Notes: generated by a model from the letters alone, not told the origin. Positions 12,735 to 22,251 are shown, counted from the first letter of the stretch. The stretch is DNA of 64,000 nucleotides from Campylobacter fetus subsp. testudinum 03-427 (GCA_000495505.1 CP006833.1:1-64000), one strand, 5' to 3'. Translations and numbers: made by a program.

Positions 12735-13937
12735 ATGCAAAATTATACGAGAATTCACGGATTTTCTAAATTTAAAATTATTTTTATTTTGGCTCTTATG
12801 TCGGCTATAGCGCCACTTTCTACTGATATGTATCTTCCTGCTTTAAAGAGTGTTCAAGAGAGTTTTAATACAAGCGAGTTTCTTACTCAGTTATCTATAG
12901 CTACGTTTTTTATAGCTTTTGCGTTTGGACAGTTGATATATGGACCTTTGAGTGATATTTTTGGTCGTAAAAAACCTCTTATTGTAGGTATAGTTATTTT
13001 TATGTTCTCAAGTTTAGGATGTGTTTTAGTTGATAATGTAGAGCTTTTTATAATGTTTCGCTTTTTAGAAGCTCTTGGAGGTTGCGCTGGAGTTGTTATA
13101 GCTAGAGCGGTGGTAAATGATCTGTTTGAGTTAAAAGAAGCTGGGGCTGTATTTGCTTTAATGATGGTAGTTTCTAGTTTGGCTCCTATGCTCTCACCGA
13201 CTTTTGGTAGTTTGCTTTTAAAGATTTTTTCGTGGCAAAGTATATTTGTAACTCTATTTTTGTTAGGAGTTTTGCTTATATTTTTAGTTATTTTCGTACT
13301 TAAAGAGAGTGCTTCTATATCTAGTAAAGTTAAATTTTCGCAAAAAGAGATTATAAAAAATTACATTTTTGTACTAAAAGATAGACCATTTTTAGTTTAT
13401 ATATTTTCATCTGGATTTGCTATGGGCGCGATTTTTGCTTATATTACTGGTTCGTCTTTTGTATTTATAAAAAGCTTCGGACTTTCTGAACAGGCTTATG
13501 GTTTTTTATTTGGATTAAACTCTTTTGGTTTTATAATCGCTGCAAATATCAATGCAAAATTAGTTCTAAACTATTCTCCTTATATTTTACTTCCTAAGGC
13601 GTTTTTTGCTATGCTTGCTTTTGGTTCGGCTCTGATATTTTGCTCATTTTTAGGTTTTTATGCATTTGAAATATCTCTATTTTTTATCATTTCTATGCTT
13701 GGTTTTATTATGCCTAATACAACTACTTTGGCGATGGCTAGATTTAGAGATCACTCAGGTACGGCTTCTGCTTTGCTTGGCACATTGCAGTTTTCTATAG
13801 CTGGACTAGTGTCGTTTATAGTTGGATTTGTTCAAGCAAATACACCATTTTTACTTTCTGTGATGATATTTGGCTGTATATTTTTAGCTTTTTTTATCTA
13901 TTTTTTTATTGGAAAAATAGTTTTAAAAGGCGAGTAA
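12735..13937 (+). CDS. Bcr/CflA-type MFS drug exporter
   Basis: A 400-residue, 12-helix major facilitator. The DHA1/Bcr-CflA signature is clear in the first helix (PLSTDMYLPAL, about 24-34) and in the loop 2-3 motif GPLSDIFGRKKPL. Relatives are proton-driven exporters of drugs such as bicyclomycin or chloramphenicol; the true substrate is unknown. The ATG has an AAAGGA site. The gene is divergent from fliK across a 161-bp spacer and stands alone before typA. Confidence 0.85.
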   Translation: MQNYTRIHGFSKFKIIFILALMSAIAPLSTDMYLPALKSVQESFNTSEFLTQLSIATFFIAFAFGQLIYGPLSDIFGRKKPLIVGIVIFMFSSLGCVLVDNVELFIMFRFLEALGGCAGVVIARAVVNDLFELKEAGAVFALMMVVSSLAPMLSPTFGSLLLKIFSWQSIFVTLFLLGVLLIFLVIFVLKESASISSKVKFSQKEIIKNYIFVLKDRPFLVYIFSSGFAMGAIFAYITGSSFVFIKSFGLSEQAYGFLFGLNSFGFIIAANINAKLVLNYSPYILLPKAFFAMLAFGSALIFCSFLGFYAFEISLFFIISMLGFIMPNTTTLAMARFRDHSGTASALLGTLQFSIAGLVSFIVGFVQANTPFLLSVMIFGCIFLAFFIYFFIGKIVLKGE

Positions 13938-13973
13938 ATTTATAAATAAATTTCATTATATGAAAGATTTAGA

Positions 13974-14003
13974 AAATTTAGGGTATAATCTATCCCTAAA
14001 TTT
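13974..14003. promoter_or_regulatory. typA promoter inside a 10-bp inverted repeat
   Basis: AAATTTAGGG at 13974-13983 is the exact reverse complement of CCCTAAATTT at 13994-14003. The 10-bp spacer contains a TATAAT at 13984-13989. The symmetry straddles the promoter, so it could be an operator. The left arm would not be transcribed, which argues against an RNA hairpin. Confidence 0.45.
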
Positions 14004-14023
14004 AAAAAAATCAAGGAAAGCAG

Positions 14024-15832
14024 TTGGAAAAGATAAGAAATATTGCAGTTATCGCCCACGTCGATCATGGTAAAACCACTATGGTTGATGAACTCCTAAA
14101 ACAATCAGGAACTTTTACCGAACATCAAGCAGTAGGTGAAAGGGTGATGGATAGCAATGATATTGAGCGTGAGCGTGGAATCACTATCCTTAGTAAAAAT
14201 ACAGCGATTCGTTATAAAGATCATAAAATAAACATTATAGATACTCCAGGACACGCCGATTTCGGTGGTGAAGTTGAGCGTGTTTTAAAGATGGTAGATG
14301 GTGTTTTACTTCTTGTAGATGCACAAGAAGGTGTTATGCCTCAAACCAAATTTGTTGTAAAAAAAGCTCTTAGCTTAGGTCTTCGTCCGATAGTAGTAGT
14401 AAATAAAATCGACAAACCAGCAGCAGATCCAGATAGAGTTATAAATGAAATTTTCGATCTATTCGTCGCACTTGACGCTACTGATGAGCAGCTAGAATTT
14501 CCTGTAGTTTATGCTGCTGCTAAAAACGGTTATGCAAAGCTTAAACTTGATGATGAAAACGTAGATATGAAACCACTTTTTGAGACTATTTTAGCTCACG
14601 TTCCAGAACCAACAGGAAAAGATGACAATCCTCTTCAACTCCAAGTTTTCACTCTAGATTACGATAATTACGTTGGCAAGATCGGTATCGCTCGTATATT
14701 TAATGGTAAAATCAGCAAAAACCAAAACGTTATGCTAGCTAAAGCTGATGGTACAAAAACCACCGGACGTATAAGCAAACTTATCGGATTTTTCGGACTT
14801 GATAGAATGGATATAAATGAAGCAGGAACCGGCGATATCGTGGCTATCGCAGGATTTGAGACGCTTGATGTGGGAGATAGCGTTGTTGATCCAAATAATC
14901 CTATGCCACTTGACCCGCTTCATATCGAAGAGCCGACACTTAGCGTCGTATTTAGCGTAAATGACTCTCCACTCGCAGGAACAGAGGGTAAATTCGTCAC
15001 TTCAAATAAGATAGATGAACGCTTAGAGAGCGAAATGAAGACAAATATCGCTATGAGATATGAAAATATAGGTGAGGGTAAATTTAAAGTAAGTGGTCGT
15101 GGCGAATTGCAGATCACTATTTTAGCTGAAAATATGCGTAGAGAGGGCTTTGAGTTCTGTCTTGGCAGACCTGAAGTTATCATAAAAACTCTAGATGGCG
15201 TAAGATGTGAGCCTTATGAACTTCTTGTTATCGACTCTCCAGATGATTGTACCGGAACTGTTATCGAAAAACTAGGCAAAAGAAAAGCCGAAATGGTAAG
15301 TATGAATCCAACTGGAGATGGACAAACTAGAATCGAGTTCGAGATACCAGCGCGCGGACTTATCGGCTTTAGAAGTCAGTTTTTAACCGATACCAAAGGC
15401 GAGGGTGTTATGAACCATAGCTTTTTGGAATTCCGCCCGTTAAGTGGTTCAGTCGAGCATAGAAGTAATGGTGCTTTGGTTAGTATGGAAAGTGGCGTGG
15501 CTTTGGCGTATTCGCTATTTAACTTACAAGATCGCGGTATTTTATTTTGCGATCCGCAAACTAAAGTTTATATCGGTATGATCATCGGTGAGCATAGCCG
15601 TCCAAACGACCTTGATGTAAATCCTATAAAAGGTAAAAACTTGACAAACGTACGTGCAAGCGGAAGCGATGACGCTATAAAACTAGTTCCGCCGCGCAAA
15701 CATAGCTTGGAGCGCGCTCTTGAATGGATAGAAGAAGATGAGCTTGTAGAAGTAACTCCTACAAATATTCGTATCCGCAAACGCTACCTTGATCCAACTA
15801 TGAGAAAAAGAATGGCAAAATCTAAAGAATAA
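14024..15832 (+). CDS. typA: Ribosome-associated GTPase TypA/BipA
   Basis: TypA is a translational GTPase that helps 50S subunit assembly and stress adaptation. The 602 residues show the G1 motif AHVDHGKTT (about 11-19), the [15 protein letters not shown] switch 2 and the NKIDKP G4 motif. An EF-G-like III/V region and the BipA-specific C-terminus (RIRKRYLDP) follow. The start is a TTG at 14024 behind a good AAGGAAAG site. The next gene starts at its stop codon (TAATG). Confidence 0.97.
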   Translation: MEKIRNIAVIAHVDHGKTTMVDELLKQSGTFTEHQAVGERVMDSNDIERERGITILSKNTAIRYKDHKINIIDTPGHADFGGEVERVLKMVDGVLLLVDAQEGVMPQTKFVVKKALSLGLRPIVVVNKIDKPAADPDRVINEIFDLFVALDATDEQLEFPVVYAAAKNGYAKLKLDDENVDMKPLFETILAHVPEPTGKDDNPLQLQVFTLDYDNYVGKIGIARIFNGKISKNQNVMLAKADGTKTTGRISKLIGFFGLDRMDINEAGTGDIVAIAGFETLDVGDSVVDPNNPMPLDPLHIEEPTLSVVFSVNDSPLAGTEGKFVTSNKIDERLESEMKTNIAMRYENIGEGKFKVSGRGELQITILAENMRREGFEFCLGRPEVIIKTLDGVRCEPYELLVIDSPDDCTGTVIEKLGKRKAEMVSMNPTGDGQTRIEFEIPARGLIGFRSQFLTDTKGEGVMNHSFLEFRPLSGSVEHRSNGALVSMESGVALAYSLFNLQDRGILFCDPQTKVYIGMIIGEHSRPNDLDVNPIKGKNLTNVRASGSDDAIKLVPPRKHSLERALEWIEEDELVEVTPTNIRIRKRYLDPTMRKRMAKSKE

Positions 15833-16512
15833 TGAATTTAAAAGAGCTAGAACTTACTAGAAAAAGGCTGAAAGCTAAGCTTTTGGCCGTTTTAGCCCTA
15901 GCTGCTATTCTTGGTTTTTTGGCAGCTGCTCTGCTATTTAAATTCGACGCTGTTATGGCGATTATAGCTGCTATATTTATAACGCTTTTTATCTACTACC
16001 ATTTTAAATTTAAAATCACAAAAGAGTTCGAGTATGGTTTGAAGGAGCGAGTTTTATCTCAAATTCTTATAAATATGAGCTTAAAAGCTTTGAAAGATGA
16101 GCTTGATGAAAATGAGTTTTTAGAAGGTAAAAATTTCCCAAAAACAGATATTTTGTTTAACTCTTATAAAATTTGTCAAGCTGAATTTGATAGTTTTGAT
16201 ATCAAATTTTATGATGTATATTTAAAAGATACGAATAGCTCAAATACATTATTTTACGGGCTTTTTGCAAGTTCTAAATTTAAAAAAACTTTAAATATAG
16301 ATAAAAATAGTTTGGATACCTCAAATTTAAAAGATATTTTTGGCCCAGATATTAGTTATTTTATTTTAGATGATAAAATTTTATTATATATAAATAGCGG
16401 CGGTGATAGTTTATCGCTAAATTTAAAAACTCCTATTAGCGATGAAGGGGTGGATATTTTTAAATTTAAATCAGGAATAAATGCAGTTTTAGAGCTTTTA
16501 AAAAGCGTTTAA
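15832..16512 (+). CDS. Two-helix membrane protein of unknown function
   Basis: The 226-residue protein has a short basic N-terminus and two membrane helices (about 17-36 and 39-58). A soluble domain of about 165 residues follows that begins EFEYGLKERVL. The layout resembles proteins of the DUF3137 type, but the match is by eye only. Its ATG overlaps the typA stop by one base, so it is translationally coupled to typA. The gene converges on the ATPase gene across 46 AT-rich bases with no clear terminator. Confidence 0.6.
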   Translation: MNLKELELTRKRLKAKLLAVLALAAILGFLAAALLFKFDAVMAIIAAIFITLFIYYHFKFKITKEFEYGLKERVLSQILINMSLKALKDELDENEFLEGKNFPKTDILFNSYKICQAEFDSFDIKFYDVYLKDTNSSNTLFYGLFASSKFKKTLNIDKNSLDTSNLKDIFGPDISYFILDDKILLYINSGGDSLSLNLKTPISDEGVDIFKFKSGINAVLELLKSV

Positions 16513-16558
16513 AATATCAAATATCAAATTAAGTTCATACCTAAATTTTTGTTTAAAT

Positions 16559-17620
16559 TTATAAAGCTACTGCCCATTGCCAAAACGGCATAACAGAGCA
16601 TCTGATTCCTTCAAAAGCGATGTTTGAGCTATTTGAATTGCTTATTACCTCCACTTTTGTGATTCCTAAATTTTTATAGCAATTTATAGATTTTTTAAAT
16701 TTAAGAAATATAAGCTCCGGGGGCAAAAATGGAATTACTAAAATCGCTAAATTTTTCTTAGGAATGAAAAAATCTATCTCATCGCTAAAAAATATTTCAT
16801 TTTCTAGTTTTAAAAGCTCACAAAAAACCATATTTGCAACTGTTTTTTTGGGATCTTTTTCATAACTAAGAGCATTTTTAAATCCAAAATCGCTAAAATA
16901 AACTCTCTTAAGGCTGCTTTTCTCATCTATATGATGTACGAAATTTATTAGATTTTCGTTTTGAAATTCGCTTAAACTGTGGTAGATATTGTCTTTTGAT
17001 ATCTTTGTGATCTCTTTTAAATCTTTATAAATTTTATGAGCATTGAACGGTTGATGCAGTTGAGCGGCGATTTTTGAGAGTATTTTTGCTTTTTGTTCGC
17101 CAAGATAAGCTTTGATTTTCATTTGCAGGAATTCGCTTACTTCAAAATCTTGCAAAAATGCACTTTTAGCACCGTTTCCACGAGCTAAAAAATGACTAAA
17201 TAAAGTTTTTGCTTCGTAATTTTTTCTATAAAATGCTATAAACTCTTCATAATCCAGCCCGTTTAATTTAACTTTTGTAAATTTATCTATAAAAAACGAG
17301 TTTGAAGTAGTTGAAATGATGATATTTTCACATTTACAAGGAGGATAAAAATCGTTTTTTACTCCATCAAATCCTATCGCCTTTATCTTTTTATCTTTTA
17401 TGAACTCATTTAAACTAGGTATAAAATCAACCCTGATATCTTCTAAATTCAAATATAAAAAATCTTGCCCAAACTCCTCTAAATACTGCATTAAAAGCGC
17501 TGTTTTACCGCTATTTATAGCTCCTTGCAAAATAATTTTATTGCCGTTAAAGTACGTTTTTCTATCTATAAATTTTGGATTTTTCGGAGGATTTTGATAG
17601 AAGTATTCTAAAATATCCAT
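16559..17620 (-). CDS. AAA-family ATPase with C-terminal nuclease-like domain
   Basis: The 353-residue protein has a Walker A motif GAINSGKT at 33-40, an LYLNLEDIR segment after it and a winged-helix-like middle (about 160-225). Its C-terminal region around DEIDFFIP resembles the DUF4143/PD-(D/E)XK-like end of many orphan archaeal-type ATPases. No substrate can be named. Start choice: the ATG at 17620 lies 7 bases after the rnhB stop behind a TAGG site. A longer reading frame from 17647 would overlap rnhB and lacks support. Confidence 0.65.
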   Translation of the reverse strand: MDILEYFYQNPPKNPKFIDRKTYFNGNKIILQGAINSGKTALLMQYLEEFGQDFLYLNLEDIRVDFIPSLNEFIKDKKIKAIGFDGVKNDFYPPCKCENIIISTTSNSFFIDKFTKVKLNGLDYEEFIAFYRKNYEAKTLFSHFLARGNGAKSAFLQDFEVSEFLQMKIKAYLGEQKAKILSKIAAQLHQPFNAHKIYKDLKEITKISKDNIYHSLSEFQNENLINFVHHIDEKSSLKRVYFSDFGFKNALSYEKDPKKTVANMVFCELLKLENEIFFSDEIDFFIPKKNLAILVIPFLPPELIFLKFKKSINCYKNLGITKVEVISNSNSSNIAFEGIRCSVMPFWQWAVAL

Positions 17621-17627
17621 AATATAC

Positions 17628-18197
17628 CTAAAATAGCGATTTCTCAAGCGCTTTTAGATGAAAACTAAGTCTTGTTAGTTCGTTTGAGCCATATCGTTTT
17701 AAGGCTTCTATATGCGCTTTTACGCCGTATCCTTTATGTTTTGCATATCCAAAATCTGGATAAATTTTATCAAAACGTCTCATTTGTCTATCTCTGCTAA
17801 CTTTTGCGATGATGCTCGCTGCGCTTACTTGAGGGACGCTTGAGTCGGCTTTTATAATAGTTTTTATGTTTTTAACACCATAATCGCAGTTTCCATCATA
17901 GATAAAATCGCACTCGTTAAAATGCATTTTTATCACGTTTAAAGCACGTCTTAAACAGTCGCTAAGTCCGATTTCATCGACTATAGTATTTCTAAAATAA
18001 ACTACTAAATAATCACTCATTTTTTCTAAATTTAAAAAAATTGCTTCTCTTTTTTGTTCGGTTAATTTTTTTGAATCACTAAGCCCAAGTTCAAGAATTT
18101 CTTTTTTAAATTTAGGCTTAAACATACATCCGGCTACGACTAATTCACCTGCTAATGCTCCACGTCCGGCTTCATCTATGCCGCAAATTTCAGCCAT
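17628..18197 (-). CDS. rnhB: Ribonuclease HII
   Basis: RNase HII nicks RNA in RNA-DNA hybrids and removes misincorporated ribonucleotides. The 189-residue length is normal. The catalytic Asp8 and Glu9 sit in GIDEAGRGALAG. Further acidic residues lie at YDGNCDYG and in the segment around KADSSVPQVSAASIIAKVSRD. The start overlaps the end of the upstream membrane protein gene by 8 bases, so the two are coupled. Confidence 0.96.
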   Translation of the reverse strand: MAEICGIDEAGRGALAGELVVAGCMFKPKFKKEILELGLSDSKKLTEQKREAIFLNLEKMSDYLVVYFRNTIVDEIGLSDCLRRALNVIKMHFNECDFIYDGNCDYGVKNIKTIIKADSSVPQVSAASIIAKVSRDRQMRRFDKIYPDFGYAKHKGYGVKAHIEALKRYGSNELTRLSFHLKALEKSLF

Positions 18198-19167
18198 TTG
18201 TTATCTTTTTATTTTTATAAATAGAGCTCAAAAATGCAATTACTATAAATCCAAATCCTATGGTTCCTGTTATGGCTTCCCCAACTTCATGAAAAACATT
18301 TATAAACATTATGATAGCTAGTGCCAAAATAGCGTAATGCGCTCCATGTTCAAGATAGATGAAACTCTCAAGAGTTTTTTTATGCACCATATAAATTGTT
18401 AAACTTCTTACAAACATAGCTCCGATTCCAAGACCTATCATAATAATAAAGATATTTTCACTCATTGCAAATGCTCCGATAACTCCATCAAAACTGAAAC
18501 TAGCATCTAAAACTTCAAGATATAAAAATCCCATAATTCCGCTTTTTACACCATTTGCACTAAAAATATCATCAAACAAAGATAGCGCCATATGCAGTAA
18601 AATAGCACCGAAATACGATAGCGCGTAACTAGCATTTTGTGTTAAAAATACGATGATCATACCTGCTAGTATCGCTATAAAAAGTGCTATGGAATTTGTT
18701 TTAGAAAGTATATGCACAAGGTAGTTGTCTTCTATGAATCTTATCCATTTTACATCTTTTTCCTCAAAGAAAAACGACAAAAATACCATCAATAAAAACG
18801 CACCGCCAAATATATAAATTTGATTTTTGTTCGCACTTAATGCGTTGTGATAAGCATCAGGATTATTTAAAGCCAAAGAGAATGTTTCCCACATTCCAAG
18901 ATTTGCTGCGACTGAAACTATAAGAATAGGAAATAAAAATCTCATTCCAAAAACAGCGATCGGAATACCAAAAATGATAAATCTATCTTGCCATTTCTTG
19001 CTCATTCCAGATAGTATCTTTGCATTGACAACAGCATTATCAAAACTAAGACTAACTTCTAAAATTCCAAGCAAAAAACAGATATAAACTGCTAAAAAAC
19101 CACCGATAAAATATGCAAGTAAAAGACCTATAATCGTGATAATAAATGATGAGTAAAAGTATTTCAT
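18190..19167 (-). CDS. TerC-superfamily (DUF475-type) membrane protein
   Basis: A 325-residue integral membrane protein with about nine hydrophobic helices. The TerC-like motif EVSLSFDNAVVNAKIL (about 37-52) recurs as LDASFSFDGVIGAF (about 217-230), an internal duplication typical of this superfamily, whose acidic and Asn residues suggest metal ion handling. The exact ion is unknown. It is the first gene of a minus-strand run with rnhB and the ATPase. Confidence 0.75.
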   Translation of the reverse strand: MKYFYSSFIITIIGLLLAYFIGGFLAVYICFLLGILEVSLSFDNAVVNAKILSGMSKKWQDRFIIFGIPIAVFGMRFLFPILIVSVAANLGMWETFSLALNNPDAYHNALSANKNQIYIFGGAFLLMVFLSFFFEEKDVKWIRFIEDNYLVHILSKTNSIALFIAILAGMIIVFLTQNASYALSYFGAILLHMALSLFDDIFSANGVKSGIMGFLYLEVLDASFSFDGVIGAFAMSENIFIIMIGLGIGAMFVRSLTIYMVHKKTLESFIYLEHGAHYAILALAIIMFINVFHEVGEAITGTIGFGFIVIAFLSSIYKNKKITNG

Positions 19168-19228
19168 AAAATCTCCAAAAAAGTGAAAAATATTATAGCA
19201 TAAATTGATTTAATTTTATAATATTGGA

Positions 19229-19251
19229 TTAATGATATTAAATATCATTAA
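19229..19251. promoter_or_regulatory. Fur-like operator, perfect 23-bp palindrome
   Basis: The sequence is an exact inverted repeat of 11-1-11. Its core AATGATATT-A-AATATCATT has the 9-1-9 geometry of a Fur box. It lies 12 bp upstream of a TATAAT at 19263-19268, covering the -35 region of the ABC ATPase gene, so repressor binding would block that promoter. A near copy lies before nrdD at 22152-22170. Confidence 0.7.
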
Positions 19252-19292
19252 ATATTTTAATGTATAATAACTCAAATTTATCAGGAGAAAGT

Positions 19293-20252
19293 TTGCAAGA
19301 GATATTAAAAATTAGCCATTTGAGTAAAAAATTTGGAAATAACACTGTTTTAAAAGATATAAATCTTAGTTTAAACTCAGGAGAGATACTGAGCATTTTA
19401 GGCGGTAGCGGATGTGGCAAATCAACTCTTCTTAGAATAATAGCAAATTTAGAAACCGCAGATGGCGGAGATATCGAGCTTTTAGGTGATGAAGTATGCA
19501 AAAATGGAGTATGCAGTAAAAATAAAAAAGTAGGTATGATGTTTCAAAACTATGCTTTGTTCCCACATATAAACGTAGCTGAAAATATCGCTTTTGCGCT
19601 TCACGCGCTACCAAAAAACCGGAGAAATCAAAAAGTTTTAGAGTTGCTGGACAAGTTTCACATAAGTGAGTTAAAAGATAAAATGATAGATAAAATCAGC
19701 GGTGGTCAAGCTCAAAGAGTAGCTTTTGCAAGAGCCGTAGCGAACGAAGAGCGGCTTTTGCTTTTAGATGAACCATTCGCAAATTTAGACTCACATTTAA
19801 AAAATATGCTTAGAAATGAGCTAAAAGCGATGATAAAAGAGAATTCATTAAGCGCTATAATGGTCACTCACGATAAATTTGACGCATTTTTGTTAAGTGA
19901 TAAGATAGCTCTGATATCAAAAGGTGAAGTTTTAGCTTGCGCAACTCCAAGAGAGCTTTATTTTGATCCAAAAACAGCTGAAATAGCTAAGTTTTTAGGT
20001 GATATAAACGAGATAAACCCGGACGCTACTTCAAATTTACCTGCTAAATTTAAAAACTGGTTAGAGGCGAAAAATTTTATGTTTAGACCAGAAGAGATAA
20101 TAAGCTCAAATGAGTTTGAAGCTAAAGTAGTAAGCTCACAGTTTTTAGGTGCGAATTATAAACTTGAGCTTGATTTTATGGGAGTTAGATTTCATACTTT
20201 TGTAAGTTCGATCTATAATGTAAATAATAGTTTTAAATTTGGCTTAGCTTAA
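19293..20252 (+). CDS. ABC transporter ATP-binding protein (ferric iron FbpC-like)
   Basis: The 319-residue ATPase has Walker A GGSGCGKS at 37-44, Q-loop MMFQNYALFP, signature ISGGQAQRVAFARA, Walker B LLLLDEPFANLD and a C-terminal TOBE-like region (about 235-319). The domain layout fits the CysA/PotA/FbpC importer class. The Fur-like operator makes iron the best guess. No permease or binding-protein gene is adjacent. The start is the TTG at 19293 behind AGGAGAAAG; an upstream ATG at 19260 overlaps the promoter -10 and is rejected. Confidence 0.8.
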   Translation: MQEILKISHLSKKFGNNTVLKDINLSLNSGEILSILGGSGCGKSTLLRIIANLETADGGDIELLGDEVCKNGVCSKNKKVGMMFQNYALFPHINVAENIAFALHALPKNRRNQKVLELLDKFHISELKDKMIDKISGGQAQRVAFARAVANEERLLLLDEPFANLDSHLKNMLRNELKAMIKENSLSAIMVTHDKFDAFLLSDKIALISKGEVLACATPRELYFDPKTAEIAKFLGDINEINPDATSNLPAKFKNWLEAKNFMFRPEEIISSNEFEAKVVSSQFLGANYKLELDFMGVRFHTFVSSIYNVNNSFKFGLA

Positions 20253-20259
20253 GTTTTTA

Positions 20260-20889
20260 TTACTCTTGTTTTTGGTTAAGTAAGCCACAACTCTCACAAG
20301 CATCTTCAAATCCCATCTCGCATGCGTGACAAAAATAGTGTTTTGCTTTGACAACATCTTGTTCTATACCGCTTTTTTCTAAGTAGATAAAATACATCAG
20401 CGCTATATAATTACATCCGTTTGCCTCTCCCATTTCACACGCTTTTTTAAATAACTCAGTAGCCTTATAGTAGTCTTTTGGTATAAAGTTTCCATTTGCA
20501 TACATAATCCCAAGCTCGCTACAGCTGATATAGTGTCCTTTTTCACACGCTTTTTCATATAGTTTTGCAGCCATTTGGCGGTTTTGTTCTACTGCGTTAC
20601 CGTTTTCGTACATTACTCCTAGATATCCACAAGCCTTTGCTTCTCCGCCGTCGCACGCTTTTTGAAATAATTTTACAGCTTTTTTATAATCTTGCTTCAC
20701 ACCTTGACTTAATACATACAAATTTCCAAGAGTATAGCAGCTGCTCATATTTCCTTTATCGCACTCTTTTTGAAAGCTTATAGCTGCACTTTTGTAATCT
20801 CTATCTTCATACGCTTTCAAACCATTTTCATAATCTTTGCAAAACACTAAAACAGCACTTGCAATATAAATCAAAACCAGTTTTTTCAA
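20260..20889 (-). CDS. Secreted Sel1-repeat, cysteine-rich protein (Hcp-like)
   Basis: The 209-residue protein has a short signal peptide (about 1-17). It then carries about five Sel1/TPR-like repeats of about 36 residues, each with paired cysteines eight residues apart (for example CDKGNMSSC and CDGGEAKAC). This is the pattern of Helicobacter cysteine-rich proteins, in which each helix pair is closed by a disulfide. It is probably periplasmic or secreted; the role is unknown. The start is a TTG behind AAAGGG. It converges on the ABC ATPase gene. Confidence 0.8.
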   Translation of the reverse strand: MKKLVLIYIASAVLVFCKDYENGLKAYEDRDYKSAAISFQKECDKGNMSSCYTLGNLYVLSQGVKQDYKKAVKLFQKACDGGEAKACGYLGVMYENGNAVEQNRQMAAKLYEKACEKGHYISCSELGIMYANGNFIPKDYYKATELFKKACEMGEANGCNYIALMYFIYLEKSGIEQDVVKAKHYFCHACEMGFEDACESCGLLNQKQE

Positions 20890-20913
20890 ATTTATATCCC
20901 TTTAAAATAATAC

Positions 20914-20935
20914 AATATGATAAATTTATCATATT
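20914..20935. promoter_or_regulatory. Perfect 22-bp palindrome upstream of the Sel1 gene
   Basis: AATATGATAAA is followed directly by its exact reverse complement (11-0-11). It lies 24 bp before the TTG start, just upstream of a TATTAT-like -10 on the minus strand. The position and symmetry suggest an operator for a dimeric regulator. The even symmetry differs from the odd-centred Fur-like boxes. Confidence 0.5.
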
Positions 20936-20984
20936 AATTTTTAAATCCAACTTTTTTATTTTAAATTTGGTTTAAATTTAATCT

Positions 20985-21929
20985 CTAATTCTCACGCCAT
21001 TCAGGCTGGATAGTTATGTGACCTATTTCAAGTCTGTTTTTTAAACTAAGAGATAGATCATTGATTATTTCATCAAATTTAAAAATATCATTTTTGTTAA
21101 GAACTATATGAGCAGTCAAAACATACATTTTATGCGTTATTTCACTTATATGTAAGTCATGCACATCTAAAACTAAAGGATTTTCTAACATAACTTTTTT
21201 TGCTACATTTATGTCTATCGGAGACGCTTCTAATAGTATATTTATGCTATCTCTTGCTAGAGAAAACGACCATTTGGCTATTATGATAGCGATAAATAGA
21301 GCCAAAGCGCTGTCTATCCACCATAAATTTGTAAAATATACTATTATGCCGCCTAAAATTATAGCTACAGAGCTTAATAGATCACTCATCATATGTGCAA
21401 AACTTGATTTGATATTTAAATTTCCCATATCGCCTTTTAGCATTATTAAACCAGTTGTGATATTTACTCCTAGACCTATCGCAGCTACTATAAGCATCGT
21501 TCCGATCTCGATCGGCTCAGGATTTATGAGCTTCATAATAGCTTCATACACGATAAATAGACCAAAAATAGCTATTAAAATCGAGTTTATAAAAGCTGCT
21601 ATCGTCTCGAACCTGTGATATCCAAATGTTTTTTGCTCACTACTAAAGCTAGAAGCCGCCCATATGGCAAACCAGCTAAGCCCCAAAGCTATGACGTGCG
21701 ATAGCATATGCAAAGTATCGCTCATTAGCGCTAAAGAGTTTGTGATGAGCGCGTAGATAAATTGAAATACCATTGCTATCACTGTTATAAAAAGGCTGAT
21801 TTTGAGAACTTTTTTATTTGTATTTGCAGACGAATGAGAGTGTGAATGCACGTGATGATGGTCATCTGCGTGGCTATGACAGCTTTGTTCTAATGGTTTA
21901 TGAGTTATATGTCCATGTACGCATTGCAT
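20985..21929 (-). CDS. Cation diffusion facilitator (Zn/Co/Ni-type exporter)
   Basis: The 314-residue exporter has a His-rich N-terminus (14 His within residues 5-32), six membrane helices and a C-terminal cytoplasmic domain. The second metal pair His179/Asp183 (HMMSD) is standard. The first, normally HxxxD, reads His74-x3-His78 (HMLSH), with Asp71 nearby. The metal is likely zinc, or cobalt/nickel, by family. The gene stands alone on the minus strand, divergent from nrdD. Confidence 0.88.
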   Translation of the reverse strand: MQCVHGHITHKPLEQSCHSHADDHHHVHSHSHSSANTNKKVLKISLFITVIAMVFQFIYALITNSLALMSDTLHMLSHVIALGLSWFAIWAASSFSSEQKTFGYHRFETIAAFINSILIAIFGLFIVYEAIMKLINPEPIEIGTMLIVAAIGLGVNITTGLIMLKGDMGNLNIKSSFAHMMSDLLSSVAIILGGIIVYFTNLWWIDSALALFIAIIIAKWSFSLARDSINILLEASPIDINVAKKVMLENPLVLDVHDLHISEITHKMYVLTAHIVLNKNDIFKFDEIINDLSLSLKNRLEIGHITIQPEWREN

Positions 21930-22151
21930 ATTTTTTCCTTGTTTTTTTTAAATTTAATTCTAATTTAGCATAAAATTACTTTAAAAAAGATAAAATAACT
22001 CTTTAAAATGGAAATTTAAATTTATATAAAATATTTAATTAAATAATTTAAGTTTTAATTTAATAATTTTTATAAATTTATTATAGAAGTATGGATTTAT
22101 CGGTACTATTTATTTTATAAAGCTTAAAAAATAATGGTAAATTTATTTATA

Positions 22152-22170
22152 AATGATATTTGATATCATT
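22152..22170. promoter_or_regulatory. Fur-like inverted repeat upstream of nrdD
   Basis: AATGATAT-TTG-ATATCATT is an exact 8-bp inverted repeat that shares both arms with the box at 19231-19249. It lies 52 bp upstream of the nrdD -10 (TATAAT, 22223-22228), too far for simple promoter occlusion, so activation or another start site is possible. The rest of the 322-bp spacer 21930-22251 is very AT-rich and holds nothing else I recognise. Confidence 0.5.
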
Positions 22171-22251
22171 GGTAACAATTTTGTAATTGTATTTCTTAAG
22201 CTTTGTAAAACTTCAAAAGAGATATAATTCCAGACCATAAAAGGATTAAAT

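Noticed and set aside
16559..17620. ATPase gene beside rnhB as a defence or toxin-antitoxin system
   Set aside because: No partner gene and tight packing with housekeeping genes; the DUF4143-like end alone does not support a defence role.
19260..19292. ATG start at 19260 for the ABC ATPase
   Set aside because: It overlaps the TATAAT of the promoter and has no ribosome site; TTG 19293 follows AGGAGAAAG.
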